Positions 31,639-42,896 are shown, counted from the stretch's first letter. The stretch is 64,000 nucleotides of DNA from Tranzscheliella williamsii (GCA_023212725.1 JALBYF010000064.1:40511-104510); one strand, 5' to 3'. Numbers and translations are program-made. Notes: generated by a model not told the origin, from the sequence alone.

Positions 31639-33207
31639 ATGATGGCAAGCTCACTGCGATCTGCCTCCTCATCTAGGTCGGTGCTCAAGGCGCTTGCTCG
31701 CTACGAGCCCTCCTCGTCACGATCCATTTCCACCACCATAATGGTGTCCGACCTCCGGTATGCACCCCGGGTGGCTGCATCTGCCGGCGCCGTTGGCCCT
31801 ACCATCCAGTCGAGGGGATATGCTTCCCCCACTTCTCCCAACTCGATGGCGACGCCCATAGATGTAGCACAGCCTGATGTTCGCGCCGGCGTCGGAAGCA
31901 AGATGGGCTCCGGCAAAGATCTTCTCACCGAGATTATCTCTTCGGCGCCGAAGCATTCGACTGCCAATCGTCCCATTTATCTGGACGCCCAGGCCACAAC
32001 GCCAGTCGACCCTCGCGTGTTGGACAAGATGATGCCCTATATGACCAACCAGTACGGTAACCCACATTCGCGTACTCACGCCTACGGCTGGGAGTCGGAG
32101 AAGGGCGTCGAGGAAGGCCGAGAACACATCGCTAACCTTATCGGCGCTGACCCCAAGGAAATCATCTTTACTTCGGGTGCCACCGAGTCCAATAACATGG
32201 CTATTAAGGGTGTCGCTCATTTCTACAAGTCAAAGAAGAACCACATCATTACCACTCAGACCGAGCACAAGTGTGTCTTGGATTCGTGCCGACGTCTCCA
32301 AGAAGAAGGCTTCGAGGTCACCTACCTGCCAGTACAACCGAACGGTCTCATTGACCTCAAGCAGCTCGAAGAGGCGCTTCGACCCACCACATCGGTGGTC
32401 TCCATCATGACGGTGAACAACGAGATTGGCGTTATCCAGCCTATGAAGGAGATCGGCCATCTGCTCAAGACCAAAGGGGCGGAGCTCTCCAAGCAGAGCG
32501 GACGGGGCGCCAGCAAGCCCTTTTTTCACACCGATGCGGCGCAGGCTGCAGGCAAGATTCCGCTCGACGTCAACGAGCTGGGTGTCGACATGATGAGTCT
32601 CTCCAGTCACAAGCTATACGGGCCTATGGGTGTCGGCGCTTGTTACATTCGACGACGCCCGCGTGTACGTCTTGAGCCGCTCATCAACGGCGGTGGTCAG
32701 GAGCGAGGCCTCCGATCGGGCACGCTGGCCCCGCAACTTATCGCCGGCTTTGGTGAAGCGGCGCGTCTGGCCAAGCAGGAGCTCGCATACGATCACGCTC
32801 ATATTAAGCAGCTTTCCGACCGTCTGCGCAGTACTCTGGAAGCCAACATTACCCACGTCCTCTTCAACGGAGACACGCAGGGGTACCCTGGCTGTCTCAA
32901 CCTGACGTTTCAATACGTCGAAGGCGAGTCTCTACTGATGGCACTTAAGGATATCTGCCTTTCGTCGGGCTCGGCGTGTACCTCGGCTTCGCTGGAACCG
33001 TCGTACGTGCTGCGAGCGCTGGGTCTCGATGACGAGAACGCGCACTCATCGCTTCGGTTCGGCATCGGACGCTTCACGACGGTCGAAGAGATCGACTACG
33101 TGGCCGACAAGATCATCAAGGTCGTCAACAAGCTGCGAGACATGAGCCCGCTCTGGGAGATGGTCCAGGAAGGTATCGACCTCAGGAGCATCGAGTGGTC
33201 TGGCTAA
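31639..33207 (+). CDS. NFS1: Cysteine desulfurase, mitochondrial (Nfs1)
   Basis: A PLP enzyme that takes sulfur from cysteine for Fe-S cluster and tRNA thiolation. The start at 31639 ([19 protein letters not shown]) gives an Arg/Ser-rich mitochondrial presequence, with 522 residues in total. The aminotransferase-V fold begins near [17 protein letters not shown]-binding Lys is K325 in [10 protein letters not shown]; the mobile-loop catalytic Cys is C447 in [22 protein letters not shown] holds a PLP-stacking His. The C-terminus ends [20 protein letters not shown], typical of the eukaryotic/IscS group. An ATG at 31546 is in frame but upstream of the presequence. Single exon. Confidence 0.95.
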   Translation: MMASSLRSASSSRSVLKALARYEPSSSRSISTTIMVSDLRYAPRVAASAGAVGPTIQSRGYASPTSPNSMATPIDVAQPDVRAGVGSKMGSGKDLLTEIISSAPKHSTANRPIYLDAQATTPVDPRVLDKMMPYMTNQYGNPHSRTHAYGWESEKGVEEGREHIANLIGADPKEIIFTSGATESNNMAIKGVAHFYKSKKNHIITTQTEHKCVLDSCRRLQEEGFEVTYLPVQPNGLIDLKQLEEALRPTTSVVSIMTVNNEIGVIQPMKEIGHLLKTKGAELSKQSGRGASKPFFHTDAAQAAGKIPLDVNELGVDMMSLSSHKLYGPMGVGACYIRRRPRVRLEPLINGGGQERGLRSGTLAPQLIAGFGEAARLAKQELAYDHAHIKQLSDRLRSTLEANITHVLFNGDTQGYPGCLNLTFQYVEGESLLMALKDICLSSGSACTSASLEPSYVLRALGLDDENAHSSLRFGIGRFTTVEEIDYVADKIIKVVNKLRDMSPLWEMVQEGIDLRSIEWSG

Positions 33208-33513
33208 GCCCTTTACTCGCTCCTATTTCTTTGCCCCTTTGTGCTCGCTTGGCTATCTCTGTACGCTTGCGCTTTGTTTTTTTTCGGGTCTCATTGTAAA
33301 TGCTCATGCAGTCACTCTTTCATATGTGCATCGTGCCACATGGTTTATTCGTTCTACGGCATGTATTGCGTTGTGGTTTAAAAGCGAGTGGCCGTGAAAG
33401 ACAAGCTGATGGTGAAGCGTGGGGCCAGCGAGTGATCTAAAGAGAGCTGACGGTTTGACTGGTTAGCTAGCGGTGATGCGGTACAGATGCCACTCGGTAG
33501 GGACCATGCTTCA
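33208..33513. other. convergent 3' region of NFS1 and the small secreted protein gene
   Basis: A T-rich stretch after NFS1 (near 33277) fits a 3' end. No gene is seen. Confidence 0.5.
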
Positions 33514-34100
33514 CTACCCGGTAAAATCGGCGTGGATATTGCCCCACTTGGTGCACATTGGGCCCCACGTCACGGGATGGTGTTTCGTGTCGGCAACTCG
33601 GTTGCCGGTTTCGTCCGCGACCCAGATACGCGCGTTATCGCCTCGTCGCTGAAGGGTGACATTGTAGCAGTGCGTTACCGGGTCCTGCTTGCCGATGAAC
33701 AGATACAAGCCAAGGGTGTGGTAAACGATGCTGAGCGGCTCGTTCACGTCGCGCCAGGTGAAGTCTAGTAGAGCGAGTCGCAGAGGCAGAGACGAAATGA
33801 GCGCAAGCTTGCAAGTGGAACGCACCTGGCTTGGATTTGCCACTTACCTTGTCTGGTAGCGTCTTTCGTGATGAGCAGCTCGCCGGTCCTATTGGACGGA
33901 GACAAGGGGTGGACGTACGCCTGGCTCAGCTCCCCCGCCCAGTGCGAGAGACAGGGCCAGTGCTTGTCGGAGTTGGCACCGCAGAGCTTCTCGTACCTGC
34001 CATTATCGGGCGGGTCGTTGAAATAGCCATCACAGTACGCGCGAATTGCCAGCACGTAGGACGGCACGAGGAACAAAAGCAGAGCGAGGAAACGGGCCAT
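33514..34100 (-). CDS. small secreted Cys-containing protein, candidate effector (one intron)
   Basis: Two exons joined across an 83-bp GTAAGT...CTACTAG intron (33765-33847, phase 1) give 167 residues. CDS: complement(33514..33764, 33848..34100). The N-terminus MARFLALLLFLVPSYVLA is a strong signal peptide. The mature part has five cysteines (AYC, KLC, WPC, THC, GPMC), two N-glycosylation sequons (NRT, NVT) and no membrane helix. The protein is rich in Trp and Tyr. No family was recognised. Size, secretion and cysteines match smut effector candidates, but this is inference. A TATAAAAT box at 34169-34176 lies about 70 bp upstream. Confidence 0.75.
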
Positions 34101-34168
34101 GGCTTCACGGACGCGAGCAGGTGCTGGATTGTGTCACAAAAGGCAGTCGACCGAGCAAAACGCCTGGT

Positions 34169-34176
34169 ATTTTATA
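34169..34176 (-). promoter_or_regulatory. TATA box of the small secreted protein gene
   Basis: Reads TATAAAAT on the minus strand, about 70 bp before the start codon, a fitting distance and sequence. Confidence 0.5.
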
Positions 34177-36008
34177 CGCCCGACGCGGCAGCCATCTGCG
34201 AGGCCGCACCGTCAATGTGCGAACGACAAGCAGGGCGGCGACAGTGGTTCATTAATCAAGCAGCGGCCTACGGCCTCCCACTGGAGCCCACCAAGCCCAC
34301 CAAGCCTCGACCGCAGCCCCTAGTGGGTTGCAGCGGTGAACAAAAACAAGATGAGCTGGCTACAAGCCACCTCTGCTGCTCTTTTATCACTTCACGTTCG
34401 ACAGCACAGAAACGCCAGGCTCGGCGACGCTTAGATCAGCACAAGAGTGGCGCAGGAAGCGGCAGTAGGAACGAACACAGCACCGCAGCAACTCGCAAGG
34501 TCCAAGGCGAGTGAGGCGCCGGTACCTGCACCAAGCAGGTCTTGTCCAGCGTTACTGCGGAGCACCACCCGGTCAAGCACGTGAGCACGCCGAGCTCGAC
34601 GCAGCGCCCTGACGGGAGTGGTGCTGCCGGAGCTCATCGGCGAGCTGCCAAGCCAAGGTGGGGCGAGGCGACTTACATACCGTGCGATTAATATTGTAAG
34701 TGTGACGCCGGCAGTGCGAGTGACAGCTCAGAGGTGGGCCGCAGGGCTGTGCTATTTTGAGGGGCCTGTGCCTGAATCGAGTGACAGGAGGCGAATCAAT
34801 CGAGGGGCCCACCAACCCGCAGCTTATCGCGCGCCGTCAGATTAGGCCCCGGTATCCGCCCTTGCATCATCACCATGCAGCATCTGCAGCAACCATTTTC
34901 AGGTGCAGCCGTGGGGCGGCAGTCCTCTGCCATCTCCCCTGTTACCGGGTCGAGTCTCACAACGATGATCTCACAAGGTCCGGTCGCTGGCCAAGACAGT
35001 AATAGCAACCAAGCTGTAGGCAGTTGCGAAAAGTCGCCCTTACAAGAGGCAACGGCCATCGCGCCCTTAGAAAGAAGCGGGCGGCCATCAAAGGCGCCAA
35101 TGTGAATTCACACGCGCTTTTTGGAGCAACCTGCAAGCAGCTATGAAGTCACACAAGCACTGCTGCTGCCCTCCCTCGCCTCGGACGGAAATTAGGAGGA
35201 TTTTAGTCCGGCCCACGAACTGGATTGAAACTTTCGGGTCGCAAGTGCCGTCCTCTCCACAAGGTCACACAACGGGCGCAACACAATGGTATTGACGTAG
35301 GGAGTACATTATTAATGCGTCGCGGACGACGTCAAGTCGGAAGTTCGTTTATTGAACACCGTACCTTAGCCACTTTGTACTATTTTCTGAGATCGCCCGC
35401 AGCTTTGGATCTGTGATACTACGCTTTCTTTACAGCAAATCCGTACGCCATCTCTAAATTGCCAAGCCGCAATTCACATTTCACTCTCTCGGCCCTATCT
35501 TCTAGATGACCATCATCATTCACTAGCACGACGCTCCACCGCGGCTAGATCTTTCTTTGCTAACAACCACTCTTACGCCATCTCGTCCATCAACCTTCAT
35601 CACTTCACCCCTAAGAGCCCAGCCACCCGTCTCACCATACCGCGTTCCGAGCCTATACCAGAACACGGCCAAGCCTCGCCATCTACCTAACCCTCTTTCT
35701 GTGCATCATCCACCAGGCATCTCCTCGCTCTGTGCGTCGCTGCCCAGTTCCACACGCTTCCCAGCCATCCTCGGCCTCTCTGCTACGCCTACAGAACTTT
35801 GACGGCAGGCTTAGCTAGCTTAGCCTGTATTACGCCCATCAAGCATTGCCTTCTGCGAGAGCGACCAGCTGGAGAGCTCACCAATGTCCTGTGCCACCTT
35901 TGCTTCTGAACAGATGCCTTCTACAGTCAGAACTTGAACATTTCACCCTTCTGCTTCTTTGCTCAGCTCTTTGCATCTGCTCTTACTGCGCCGAACAGTC
36001 TTCGCGCC
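34177..36008. other. 1.8-kb intergenic region
   Basis: No recognisable gene lies between the small secreted protein gene and the Prm10-like gene. Scattered open frames under 85 codons have no supporting features. The pyrimidine-rich 35440-36000 part is probably promoter and 5' leader. Confidence 0.5.
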
Positions 36009-39000
36009 ATGTCCGACGGTCACGGTCTTCGCGGGAGAGACCTGGCCGACTCCGCTCCGTCCACGGCCGATTCATCCACCCTTCCCACTGGCTCAGAGGA
36101 GAACGAGAGGCTTGCTGCCGCATCCCAGCCCGTCCTATCCATCCCTTCCCAATCCGAGTCTGTCCAGACGGCAGCACCATCCACTGCCACCGAGACCGTC
36201 AACCCGTCTGATCCTGCAACGGCTGCCTCCTCGCGTCGCGCTGGCCGCGTACACTGGGATGGTAGCTCCAATGCTGCTAGTCTGCGGCGCGGCGGGCAGC
36301 TACAAGTTAACAGTGGCGCTTCGATCGCAGGCCCTACAGTCATTGCTCGCGGTGGCGCTCGAGCTGAAGCCGGTCTCAGCCTGGGCTCTGTTCGCCGCCA
36401 GAATCACCCTGGCCCCCTCAATATCGCAGAACGTTTGACACCCTCCCAAGAAGCACCTTTAGCACTTGAACAAAAAGGGCCAGCTACTGCACCGGCTGTC
36501 GCACAAATCCCGACGTTGTCCTTGACGGGTGCTAAGGGTCTTGACGAGCAAGGCCTCGACAATCGCGCCTTTCTAGAGCTCCAGCGTGAGCTTCAGCGTC
36601 ATGAAGCCCGTAGTGACGACGGAGCTAGCCCATCCAGCTGGCCCGGGGCTGAGGAGCAGGTAGCTAGCCGCAACCGTCTTGAAAAAGCTTTCATGGAACG
36701 CGAACGCGACCGAGAACAGCGAAGACGGCTCGCCACAGCTCGGCGTAATGCCGAGGCTCAGAATCAATCTACTGAACTCAGCGGTGCCACCACACCAGGT
36801 TCGGCGACCAGCGATAGTAGTTACGACCCTGCCAACGACTCGGATCTTGACCACATCGATTTTGTCCCTGGAGAGACTGACGGAATGCCCACCCGCATCA
36901 AAAAATCTAAAGACGAGGATGACAGCCGACCAAAAGGGTGGGCAAAACTCCGAGGCATGTTCGGCAAACCAGCTCTAGACGATGATGATCCGGAAGAGAA
37001 GGCTGAAGCGCCCAAGTCCTACGACGAGGGCGGACCGACGAACTGGAAATCAGTCCCTGTCGAGACTTCGAGCGGCTTACACACTGGCGAGGGCCCTCGA
37101 CGCAGACCCAACAAGTTCGAGCGACATGCGGCGAGGCTTGTCAAGCAGCACAAATTGTCACAGGAGAGGCAAGAGGCTCTTAAACGCATAGGGCGTTCTC
37201 ATCTGCCGGATTCGGATCAGACGACACCGGACGGCATGGAAACCACCATGAACATGGATGCCCGCCCTGTCACTACAGGTGGTGTGCTGGGCAATCTTCT
37301 GCTTCTCTATGAGCAGCAACAGCGCGAAATCAGTAGCAAAAGTGGTGCAGACAGCTCCATTGCTAGCACCAGCGAGCATAACCTCATCGCTGATGGCACT
37401 GCCAGCGAAGTCCTTTCCAACCCGACACCTCCGGCTACTGCCGCCCAGATCGCCTCACCCGAGTTTCAGAAGAAGATCCAACGATATGAGAAAAGGCGTG
37501 CATTGTCTTTGCATTCCATACCTCTGCCCTCTCCCGGCATCACCCACACCTTTGCCAAGGTCGGAAGTGCCGCTGTCTCCACCTCCTCCAAAGTGGTCCG
37601 CGGTGTGGCAAACGAGACCGGCATTGACAGCGCACTAGATGAAAGGCCCAAAGCCGCTCGCAGTGGTGCAGGTGTCTTTGGTGCCCTCGTTGCCACCACT
37701 GGAAATCTAGTCGGTGCCGTCTCGCCTCAGCACGCTCAGCTAGGCCCCAACCCGAAACGTCCCGGCTACTCGCTCGACCGCTATTTGCTGCCAGAGATGA
37801 ACGCCAAGACGTTGAAGCGTACCGCTCAGATCGTTGCCGATGCAGCACCTGTTCCCTACCGGCGAAGCGTTGCTGCATCGCCCTTGGCATCGCGAAGTCA
37901 TTCGCTGGCCGGAAGTCCGCCTGCTGAGGGCATCGATGACTCCACGCAGGCCAACTCTCCTTATATGACCGGTTACCACACTCCGCACAAGAAGAAGGCC
38001 AGCTCCATCATGCACTTCCCCGTGCGCACCGTGACGGGAGGCAGCTCAGTGGATGGAGGCCAGAAGAGGCACAGTCGTTTGCATCTACCCGGAGCCATGT
38101 CCCGCGCCTGGACCCACTCGAACCTCAACACACCCGACATCCATTCAGGCGGCGGACCAGACTACTTTGGTATCGATTCTGAAAAGGTCCACTCCGACTA
38201 CCACAAGCAGGAGTGGCAGCGGAAATTGAAAAAGCGCGCCAAGGATAAGAAAAGGAAGGAAGAGATCTTTATCACCATGCACGTTGCTGCCATCCTGCAG
38301 AGGCAGGAGTTTATCATGAAGCTCGCTCGAGCCTTGATGATGTTCGGTGCCCCTACCCATCGAATCGAAACACAGATCCAGCAGACGGCACGTGTGCTCG
38401 AGATCAACTGTCGATGCATCTACCTGCCCAATCTGATGCTTCTCGCTTTTGGCGACGACACGACGCATACTTCAGAAACCAAATTCATCAAGCAGAGTTC
38501 TGGCCTTGACTTGACCAAGTTGACCGACATGCACTCGATCTACTGGAACGTCATTCACGACAAGATCGGCGTTGAAGAGGCATCGACGCAACTCGATGAG
38601 CTGATGAGGCGCAAACCTTTGATCGGGAGATGGCCTATGGTGATCATTGGCGGATTTGCGTCGGCCTTCATCTGCGTGGGGCCCCAGGGATTTTCTGGAA
38701 GCTTCATCGATGCCGTTATGGCGTTTCCGCTCGGAGCCTTCCTCGTCTACTGCCAATCGATCATCACCACAGAACTGTACAGCAATGTCTTTGAGATCGT
38801 CTTTGCGACACTCAACTCGTTCGTTGCCGCCGCCGTTCAAAGCACAGGGTACTTTTGTTATTCGGCTGTCGTTTCCGGGTCGATCGTACTGATCCTGCCT
38901 GGCTTCATCGTACTCAGCGGCTCGCTCGAGTTGCAGGCCAAGAACTTGATCGCTGGCTCGGTCAGGATGGTATACGCCATCATCTATTCGCTCTTCCTAG

Positions 39001-39608
39001 GCTTCGGCATTTCCATTGGTGTCTCCTTCTGGCAGCTGTTTTCTGGCGCCCCGTCCAACCGGGCGTTCAATTCGTGTTCTGAACAGCACGTACAGGACCA
39101 GTGGTGGCGCGCCGATGTCGGAGAGAAATGGGCCATCCTCACTGCTCCCGGGTACTCATCGTGCCTTTCGCTGCGAAACCAGGCCAAGGTGACGCGTAAG
39201 GAATTCCCGGTCATGGTACTGATTGCCTGCGCCGGCTGGGCCTGCAACCATTTCGCAGCGAAAGCCACCGCACTGGCCGGACGCCAAGACGTCACGGCCG
39301 CCCTTGGCTCGCTGGCGGTCGGCACACTCGCCAATGTCTACGGACGCATCTTTGACGGAAGGAGTTTCGTCGTGTCGGTGCCCGGCATCCTGTACCAGCT
39401 CCCCTCGGGTCTCTCGAATGGCGGCGGCCTGCTCAACTTCGCCAACAGCACGGACTCGACCACAGCGTTCGCATCCGGCTTCTCGGTTGCCCAGTCGCTC
39501 GTCGAAGTTGCGCTCGGCCTGACCGTCGGCTTGTTCGCTAGTACGGTGCTCTCCTACGCTCTCGGCGGACGGAAGTTGAGAAACGGCGGCGGGCTGTTCA
39601 GCTTCTGA
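36009..39608 (+). CDS. ThrE/Prm10-like membrane transporter
   Basis: The 1199-residue protein has a long, charged, Ser-rich cytosolic N-terminus (about 1-750), then a ThrE/DUF1212 threonine/serine exporter-like domain. This begins with the amphipathic block FIMKLARALMMFGAPTHRIE and the conserved LPNLMLLAFGDD region, then about ten membrane segments (e.g. AFPLGAFLVYCQSIIT, GSIVLILPGFIVLSGSLEL, AFASGFSVAQSLVEVALGLT). Fungal relatives include yeast Prm10, a pheromone-regulated membrane protein whose substrate is unclear. The ATG at 36009 (MSDGHGLRGRDL) fits better than the in-frame ATG at 35934, whose extension looks like leader sequence. Confidence 0.87.
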   Translation: MSDGHGLRGRDLADSAPSTADSSTLPTGSEENERLAAASQPVLSIPSQSESVQTAAPSTATETVNPSDPATAASSRRAGRVHWDGSSNAASLRRGGQLQVNSGASIAGPTVIARGGARAEAGLSLGSVRRQNHPGPLNIAERLTPSQEAPLALEQKGPATAPAVAQIPTLSLTGAKGLDEQGLDNRAFLELQRELQRHEARSDDGASPSSWPGAEEQVASRNRLEKAFMERERDREQRRRLATARRNAEAQNQSTELSGATTPGSATSDSSYDPANDSDLDHIDFVPGETDGMPTRIKKSKDEDDSRPKGWAKLRGMFGKPALDDDDPEEKAEAPKSYDEGGPTNWKSVPVETSSGLHTGEGPRRRPNKFERHAARLVKQHKLSQERQEALKRIGRSHLPDSDQTTPDGMETTMNMDARPVTTGGVLGNLLLLYEQQQREISSKSGADSSIASTSEHNLIADGTASEVLSNPTPPATAAQIASPEFQKKIQRYEKRRALSLHSIPLPSPGITHTFAKVGSAAVSTSSKVVRGVANETGIDSALDERPKAARSGAGVFGALVATTGNLVGAVSPQHAQLGPNPKRPGYSLDRYLLPEMNAKTLKRTAQIVADAAPVPYRRSVAASPLASRSHSLAGSPPAEGIDDSTQANSPYMTGYHTPHKKKASSIMHFPVRTVTGGSSVDGGQKRHSRLHLPGAMSRAWTHSNLNTPDIHSGGGPDYFGIDSEKVHSDYHKQEWQRKLKKRAKDKKRKEEIFITMHVAAILQRQEFIMKLARALMMFGAPTHRIETQIQQTARVLEINCRCIYLPNLMLLAFGDDTTHTSETKFIKQSSGLDLTKLTDMHSIYWNVIHDKIGVEEASTQLDELMRRKPLIGRWPMVIIGGFASAFICVGPQGFSGSFIDAVMAFPLGAFLVYCQSIITTELYSNVFEIVFATLNSFVAAAVQSTGYFCYSAVVSGSIVLILPGFIVLSGSLELQAKNLIAGSVRMVYAIIYSLFLGFGISIGVSFWQLFSGAPSNRAFNSCSEQHVQDQWWRADVGEKWAILTAPGYSSCLSLRNQAKVTRKEFPVMVLIACAGWACNHFAAKATALAGRQDVTAALGSLAVGTLANVYGRIFDGRSFVVSVPGILYQLPSGLSNGGGLLNFANSTDSTTAFASGFSVAQSLVEVALGLTVGLFASTVLSYALGGRKLRNGGGLFSF

Positions 39609-39986
39609 TCTCACTATTCCTCATGACCTATTTTCCACCTCTGTGAAGTTTCCCGCCTCCTCCTTTCTCTTTCTCGTCAACTCCTACTGCACGCTGCGTC
39701 ACGGACACTACCCTCGGCTTCTCTCGACTCGGCGACTCCACCATGTTCTGCCTCATCTGCATATTTCTGCGCTTCTTTCCTTACAGACGCTCCCTCTTGA
39801 TCGCATCCTAGAGCGCGCCATCGCAACCACTCTTTCCCCGCATTTTCATATCCATCGCAATCACCGTTTCACTCTCTTAGACCGATGTGTTCGGCCCCCA
39901 TAAGGGGTGGCTTGCGGCGTACTCAAGGCTGGAGAATGGTAGTGTTGTCTTAGGGTATAGCCTCGCATGTGAGGCAGAGGGTGTTA
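39609..39986. other. convergent 3' region
   Basis: About 380 bp between the Prm10-like gene and the convergent MGSC protein gene. No gene is seen; it should hold both 3' ends. Confidence 0.45.
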
Positions 39987-40436
39987 CTAGTCCCACTAGC
40001 ATGCGTGAACGGGGCAAGCATGGCGGATGTCAGTGTCTAGTGTGTCTGGATGGCGGTGTGGGGGGTGTGGACTTACGACGACGCGTTCGGGGGGTTTGTC
40101 GTCCTGGGCGGGGGGGTGGGCGAGCTGGTGCTGGAGGGTTTTGCTGAGTTTGCCGTGCGCGGGGGTGCCCTTGGTGGTGTGCTGGTGGATGCGCTGTTCG
40201 GCGGCCTTGGCGCGCGCCTCGCGGTCCGCGGCAGCGGCAGCGGACGGCGGCCCGGGCGGCGCGCTGGGCGCCGCCGCGACCCTCCCCGCCCCCCCGCCTA
40301 ACCGTTGCCCAGCACTACCACCCTCAGCACCCGCTGCACCACCACCCGAACCAGAACTACCACCCCCATTAGACCCAGCCCCAAGCGCCCGCCCCTCCCC
40401 CTGGAACTTGCGTGATGTCGACAAACACGACCCCAT
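39987..40436 (-). CDS. small MGSC protein, likely lipidated, with 9-nt terminal exon
   Basis: The protein is 122 residues when spliced. The start MGSCLSTSRK has Gly2 and Cys4, the pattern of N-myristoylation plus palmitoylation, which would anchor it to a membrane. A Gly/Ser/Ala-rich linker follows, then REARAKAAEQRIHQHTTKGT, a basic helical block reminiscent of small fungal proteins with an EARAKAA/VCP-interaction-like helix (comparison is from memory). A GTAAGT donor ends exon 1 after ERVV. A CTGAC branch-like site and a GCTAG acceptor leave a last exon of only TGG GAC TAG (WD, stop). CDS: complement(39987..39995, 40077..40436); the intron is 81 bp. Reading through instead gives a 26-residue tail with no visible meaning. 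Confidence 0.6.
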
Positions 40437-40688
40437 CGTGCTACCGTGCGTTGCTAAGCGTGTCGGTGGACAGAAGCCAACAGATCCCTCGGATGCTGCA
40501 TGGCATGGCCCCACCGTCCTTGACCTTTGCGCGTACTTATGCCTGTTAGATTCTTCCTTCCCCTGTGGACGTACGTGAGTCGTCAGCGTGACTAAACCAT
40601 ATTCAGAGGCAGGGTGGTCACGTGATGTGTCCGCTTTCTTCTTGCCCTCTTTTAGATAGGTAAGTGGGAAATTGGGCAACGTCCACTC

Positions 40689-41761
40689 ATGACTGTTGCT
40701 CGCTACCCTTCCTCGTCTCCAGTCATTCGACACCGCCTCGATCAACGACGCATCGTGCTGTCCCGTAGCTATACTAGGATGCCAACACACAGAGTTACCG
40801 CAGCGGCGGCGCGTGCCTCTCAGCAACTGGCGAGGTCGGGGGCGCGCGCATCTGCGCCCTCGTCGCCTGCACACCAGATCCAGGCTGTGCAGTTTAGAAG
40901 GTACGTTGTAGCCGGCATCAACCACCCTATCCGGCCCTCTTACTGATATCATCCCGCTGATTTTCCTGTCTCTGCAGTGTGTCGTCGTCCACACCGCGTC
41001 CGAGTTTCATCTCGAGCATCACGGACCGTCTAGCCAAGGTTGCGCTGGGAGACAGCTATACCAAGAGCAAGGTCCGCGGCGGTGTGCTGCCGGATGAGCA
41101 GGCAAGACGAGACTTTGAAAAGCGGCGGGACTCTGCGTTGGCGTCGGTGTCGCCAGACGGAACGCCGCTGTTTGAGGATGTGGAGGCGCTGCCGCTGCAG
41201 AAGCAGGCGGAGCGGAAGCAGCAGCGGATCTCGGCCAAGATGGTGGCGCGACAGGAGCGGAAGCGCTTCAACGCCAAGGATGCAACAACGGGCGAGGCAC
41301 TGGAGCACAAGTACTCGACGGCGGCGTTCAAGATCTCGCCGCGCAAGCTGCAGATGTTGGCGAACCAGATCGCCGGGCAGCCGATCGACTATGCGATTCT
41401 CCAGATGCAGTTCTCGCCGAAGCGCGCGGCGAAGCGTGTGCTCAGCACGCTGGCACTTGCACGCGACCACGCCGCCGCCAAAGGCATGCAGGTCCCCCGC
41501 CTCATCGTCAGCGAAGCCTGGGTCGGTAAAGGCCTTTACCTCACCCGCGCCGACATCAAGGGTCGCGCCCGCATGGGCCGCAAACACCACCCCCAGGCCC
41601 GCCTCTCCGTCGTCCTCCGCTACGGCAAGACCTACGCTCAGAAGGAGGCCGAAAAACTCCTCCAGGCCCGCAAACGCGTCCGCTCCATCGGCACCGGCGC
41701 CGTCGTTCGCACCAACAACAAAATCGTCAACACCTTCCAACGGCCAGGCTGGGCCTGGTAG
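40689..41761 (+). CDS. mitochondrial ribosomal protein uL22m (one intron)
   Basis: The C-terminal part is a uL22 fold: KISPRKLQMLANQIAGQPID, ILQMQFSPKRAAKRV, and VGKGLYLTRADIKGRARMGR. The Arg-rich N-terminus with few acidic residues is a mitochondrial presequence. A 77-bp GTACGT...CTGCAG intron lies at 40901-40977 (phase 2) and joins VQFR(R/S) to VSSSTPRPSF. CDS: join(40689..40900, 40978..41761), 331 residues. An in-frame ATG at 40779 would give 301 residues and is equally possible. It is transcribed away from the MGSC protein gene, 252 bp apart. Confidence 0.85.
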
Positions 41762-42013
41762 TCCCCCACACCTCCGCCCACGCCTCGCCCTTCTCGCTGC
41801 CCTGCCCAGCGTACCTTGTGTACACTCCTACTTTGCATAGACCTGTGCAGCAGGGGCATTTCCGCCGGTTTCCGATCCAGCGCTTGTACTTGTATACCTC
41901 CTTTGCGTCGGTCTGGCCGCAAAGTATGGCTTCAGACCGACAGGTCCAAATCATCTCGTTCAATGAGCTCTATAAACCACGCAGAGTGCCGCGTGCCAGA
42001 GCACCGAACCGCG

Positions 42014-42896
42014 CTACAATGCATCGAGGAGCTTGTGAAGCTCGGGGAGCTCTTTGGTCCAGGGGTCCTTTTGGTGGCGCAATGTGCGTACCCAACTGCC
42101 TGGCTCTCTGTCGTTGTCCGGGGCTTGTGTGGTCTTGGGCGAGGTGGTGTGCTTGGGTTGCCAGACGCTTGGGTCGAGGGAGAGGTCGGAGTGGATGGGG
42201 TGCTGATTGGTGAGGGCGGCTGCGGCTTGCTTGTCGCGGGTGTCGATGAGGCGGGAGCGGTGGTGGGCGGCGAGGACGGCGGTGATGCGGTCGATGTCGG
42301 CGGTGATGGGGGTGGTGGCGGCGGCGGTTTTGCGCAGGAGCCGGGCGATGCGGCGGGCGCGAAGGCGGCGGACGATGTTGAGTCTGGCGCGAAGGGCGGA
42401 CCAGCGGCCTTGCTGCTGTTCGATGCGGAGGGGGCGCACAGGCAGGCGTATGCCGCGGTGGACCGCGTTCGCCGCCGCCCGGACGTCCGCCTCCGTCGTC
42501 CGCCCCGCGAGCACCGCATCCACCTTGCCCTGCACACGCTCGCGCACCCCGGCCCGCAGCACCTCCTCCCGCGACAGCATATACGCCTTCCGCTCCCCCG
42601 CCCTCTGCTTAAGCGCAGCCTTCCCAGCCAGGTACCGCTCCTGCTGGAAGGCACCCAGCTCCGCCATCACTCGCTCAGCCAGCTCCGCAACGCCCCCCGC
42701 CCCCTCCGCCACCCCCTCTGGCACTTGAAACGCACCCACCCAGCCCGAATTGACCGTGCCCAGCAACACCCAGACAGAAACCCGTCGCAGCTAGGCATCA
42801 GACCCGCAAAACACGAACTTCGTCAGTACCGCGCGTAGTGCTAACGCCAGACGTGCAAGAGGGCCAACGTACAAAGAGCGTGAGTGGCATCAGCAT
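42014..42896 (-). CDS. unrecognised conserved-looking protein with N-terminal hydrophobic segment (one intron)
   Basis: The long frame starting at 42769 has no ATG, only GTG. An upstream 24-nt exon (42873-42896, MLMPLTLF) followed by a GTACGT...CCTAG intron (42791-42872, 82 bp, phase 0, with GTACTGAC branch-like site) supplies a start and gives the hydrophobic N-terminus LRRVSVWVLLGTVNSGWVGAF. CDS: complement(42014..42790, 42873..42896), 266 residues. The rest is Ala/Arg/Leu-rich and helical, ending KDPWTKELPELHKLLDAL. I recognise no family; the N-terminus could be a signal anchor or mitochondrial signal. Confidence 0.55.

Noticed and set aside
33831..34514. 227-residue plus-strand frame
   Set aside because: Antisense to the spliced small secreted protein, which has a signal peptide, intron and TATA box.
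39996..40436. Unspliced 146-residue version of the MGSC protein
   Set aside because: A canonical donor and branch site give a cleaner, shorter end; the read-through tail is His/Pro-rich and looks like intron.
41040..41840. 266-residue frame over the uL22m gene
   Set aside because: Shifted frame of a GC-rich gene, with Arg/Ser-rich composition and no features.
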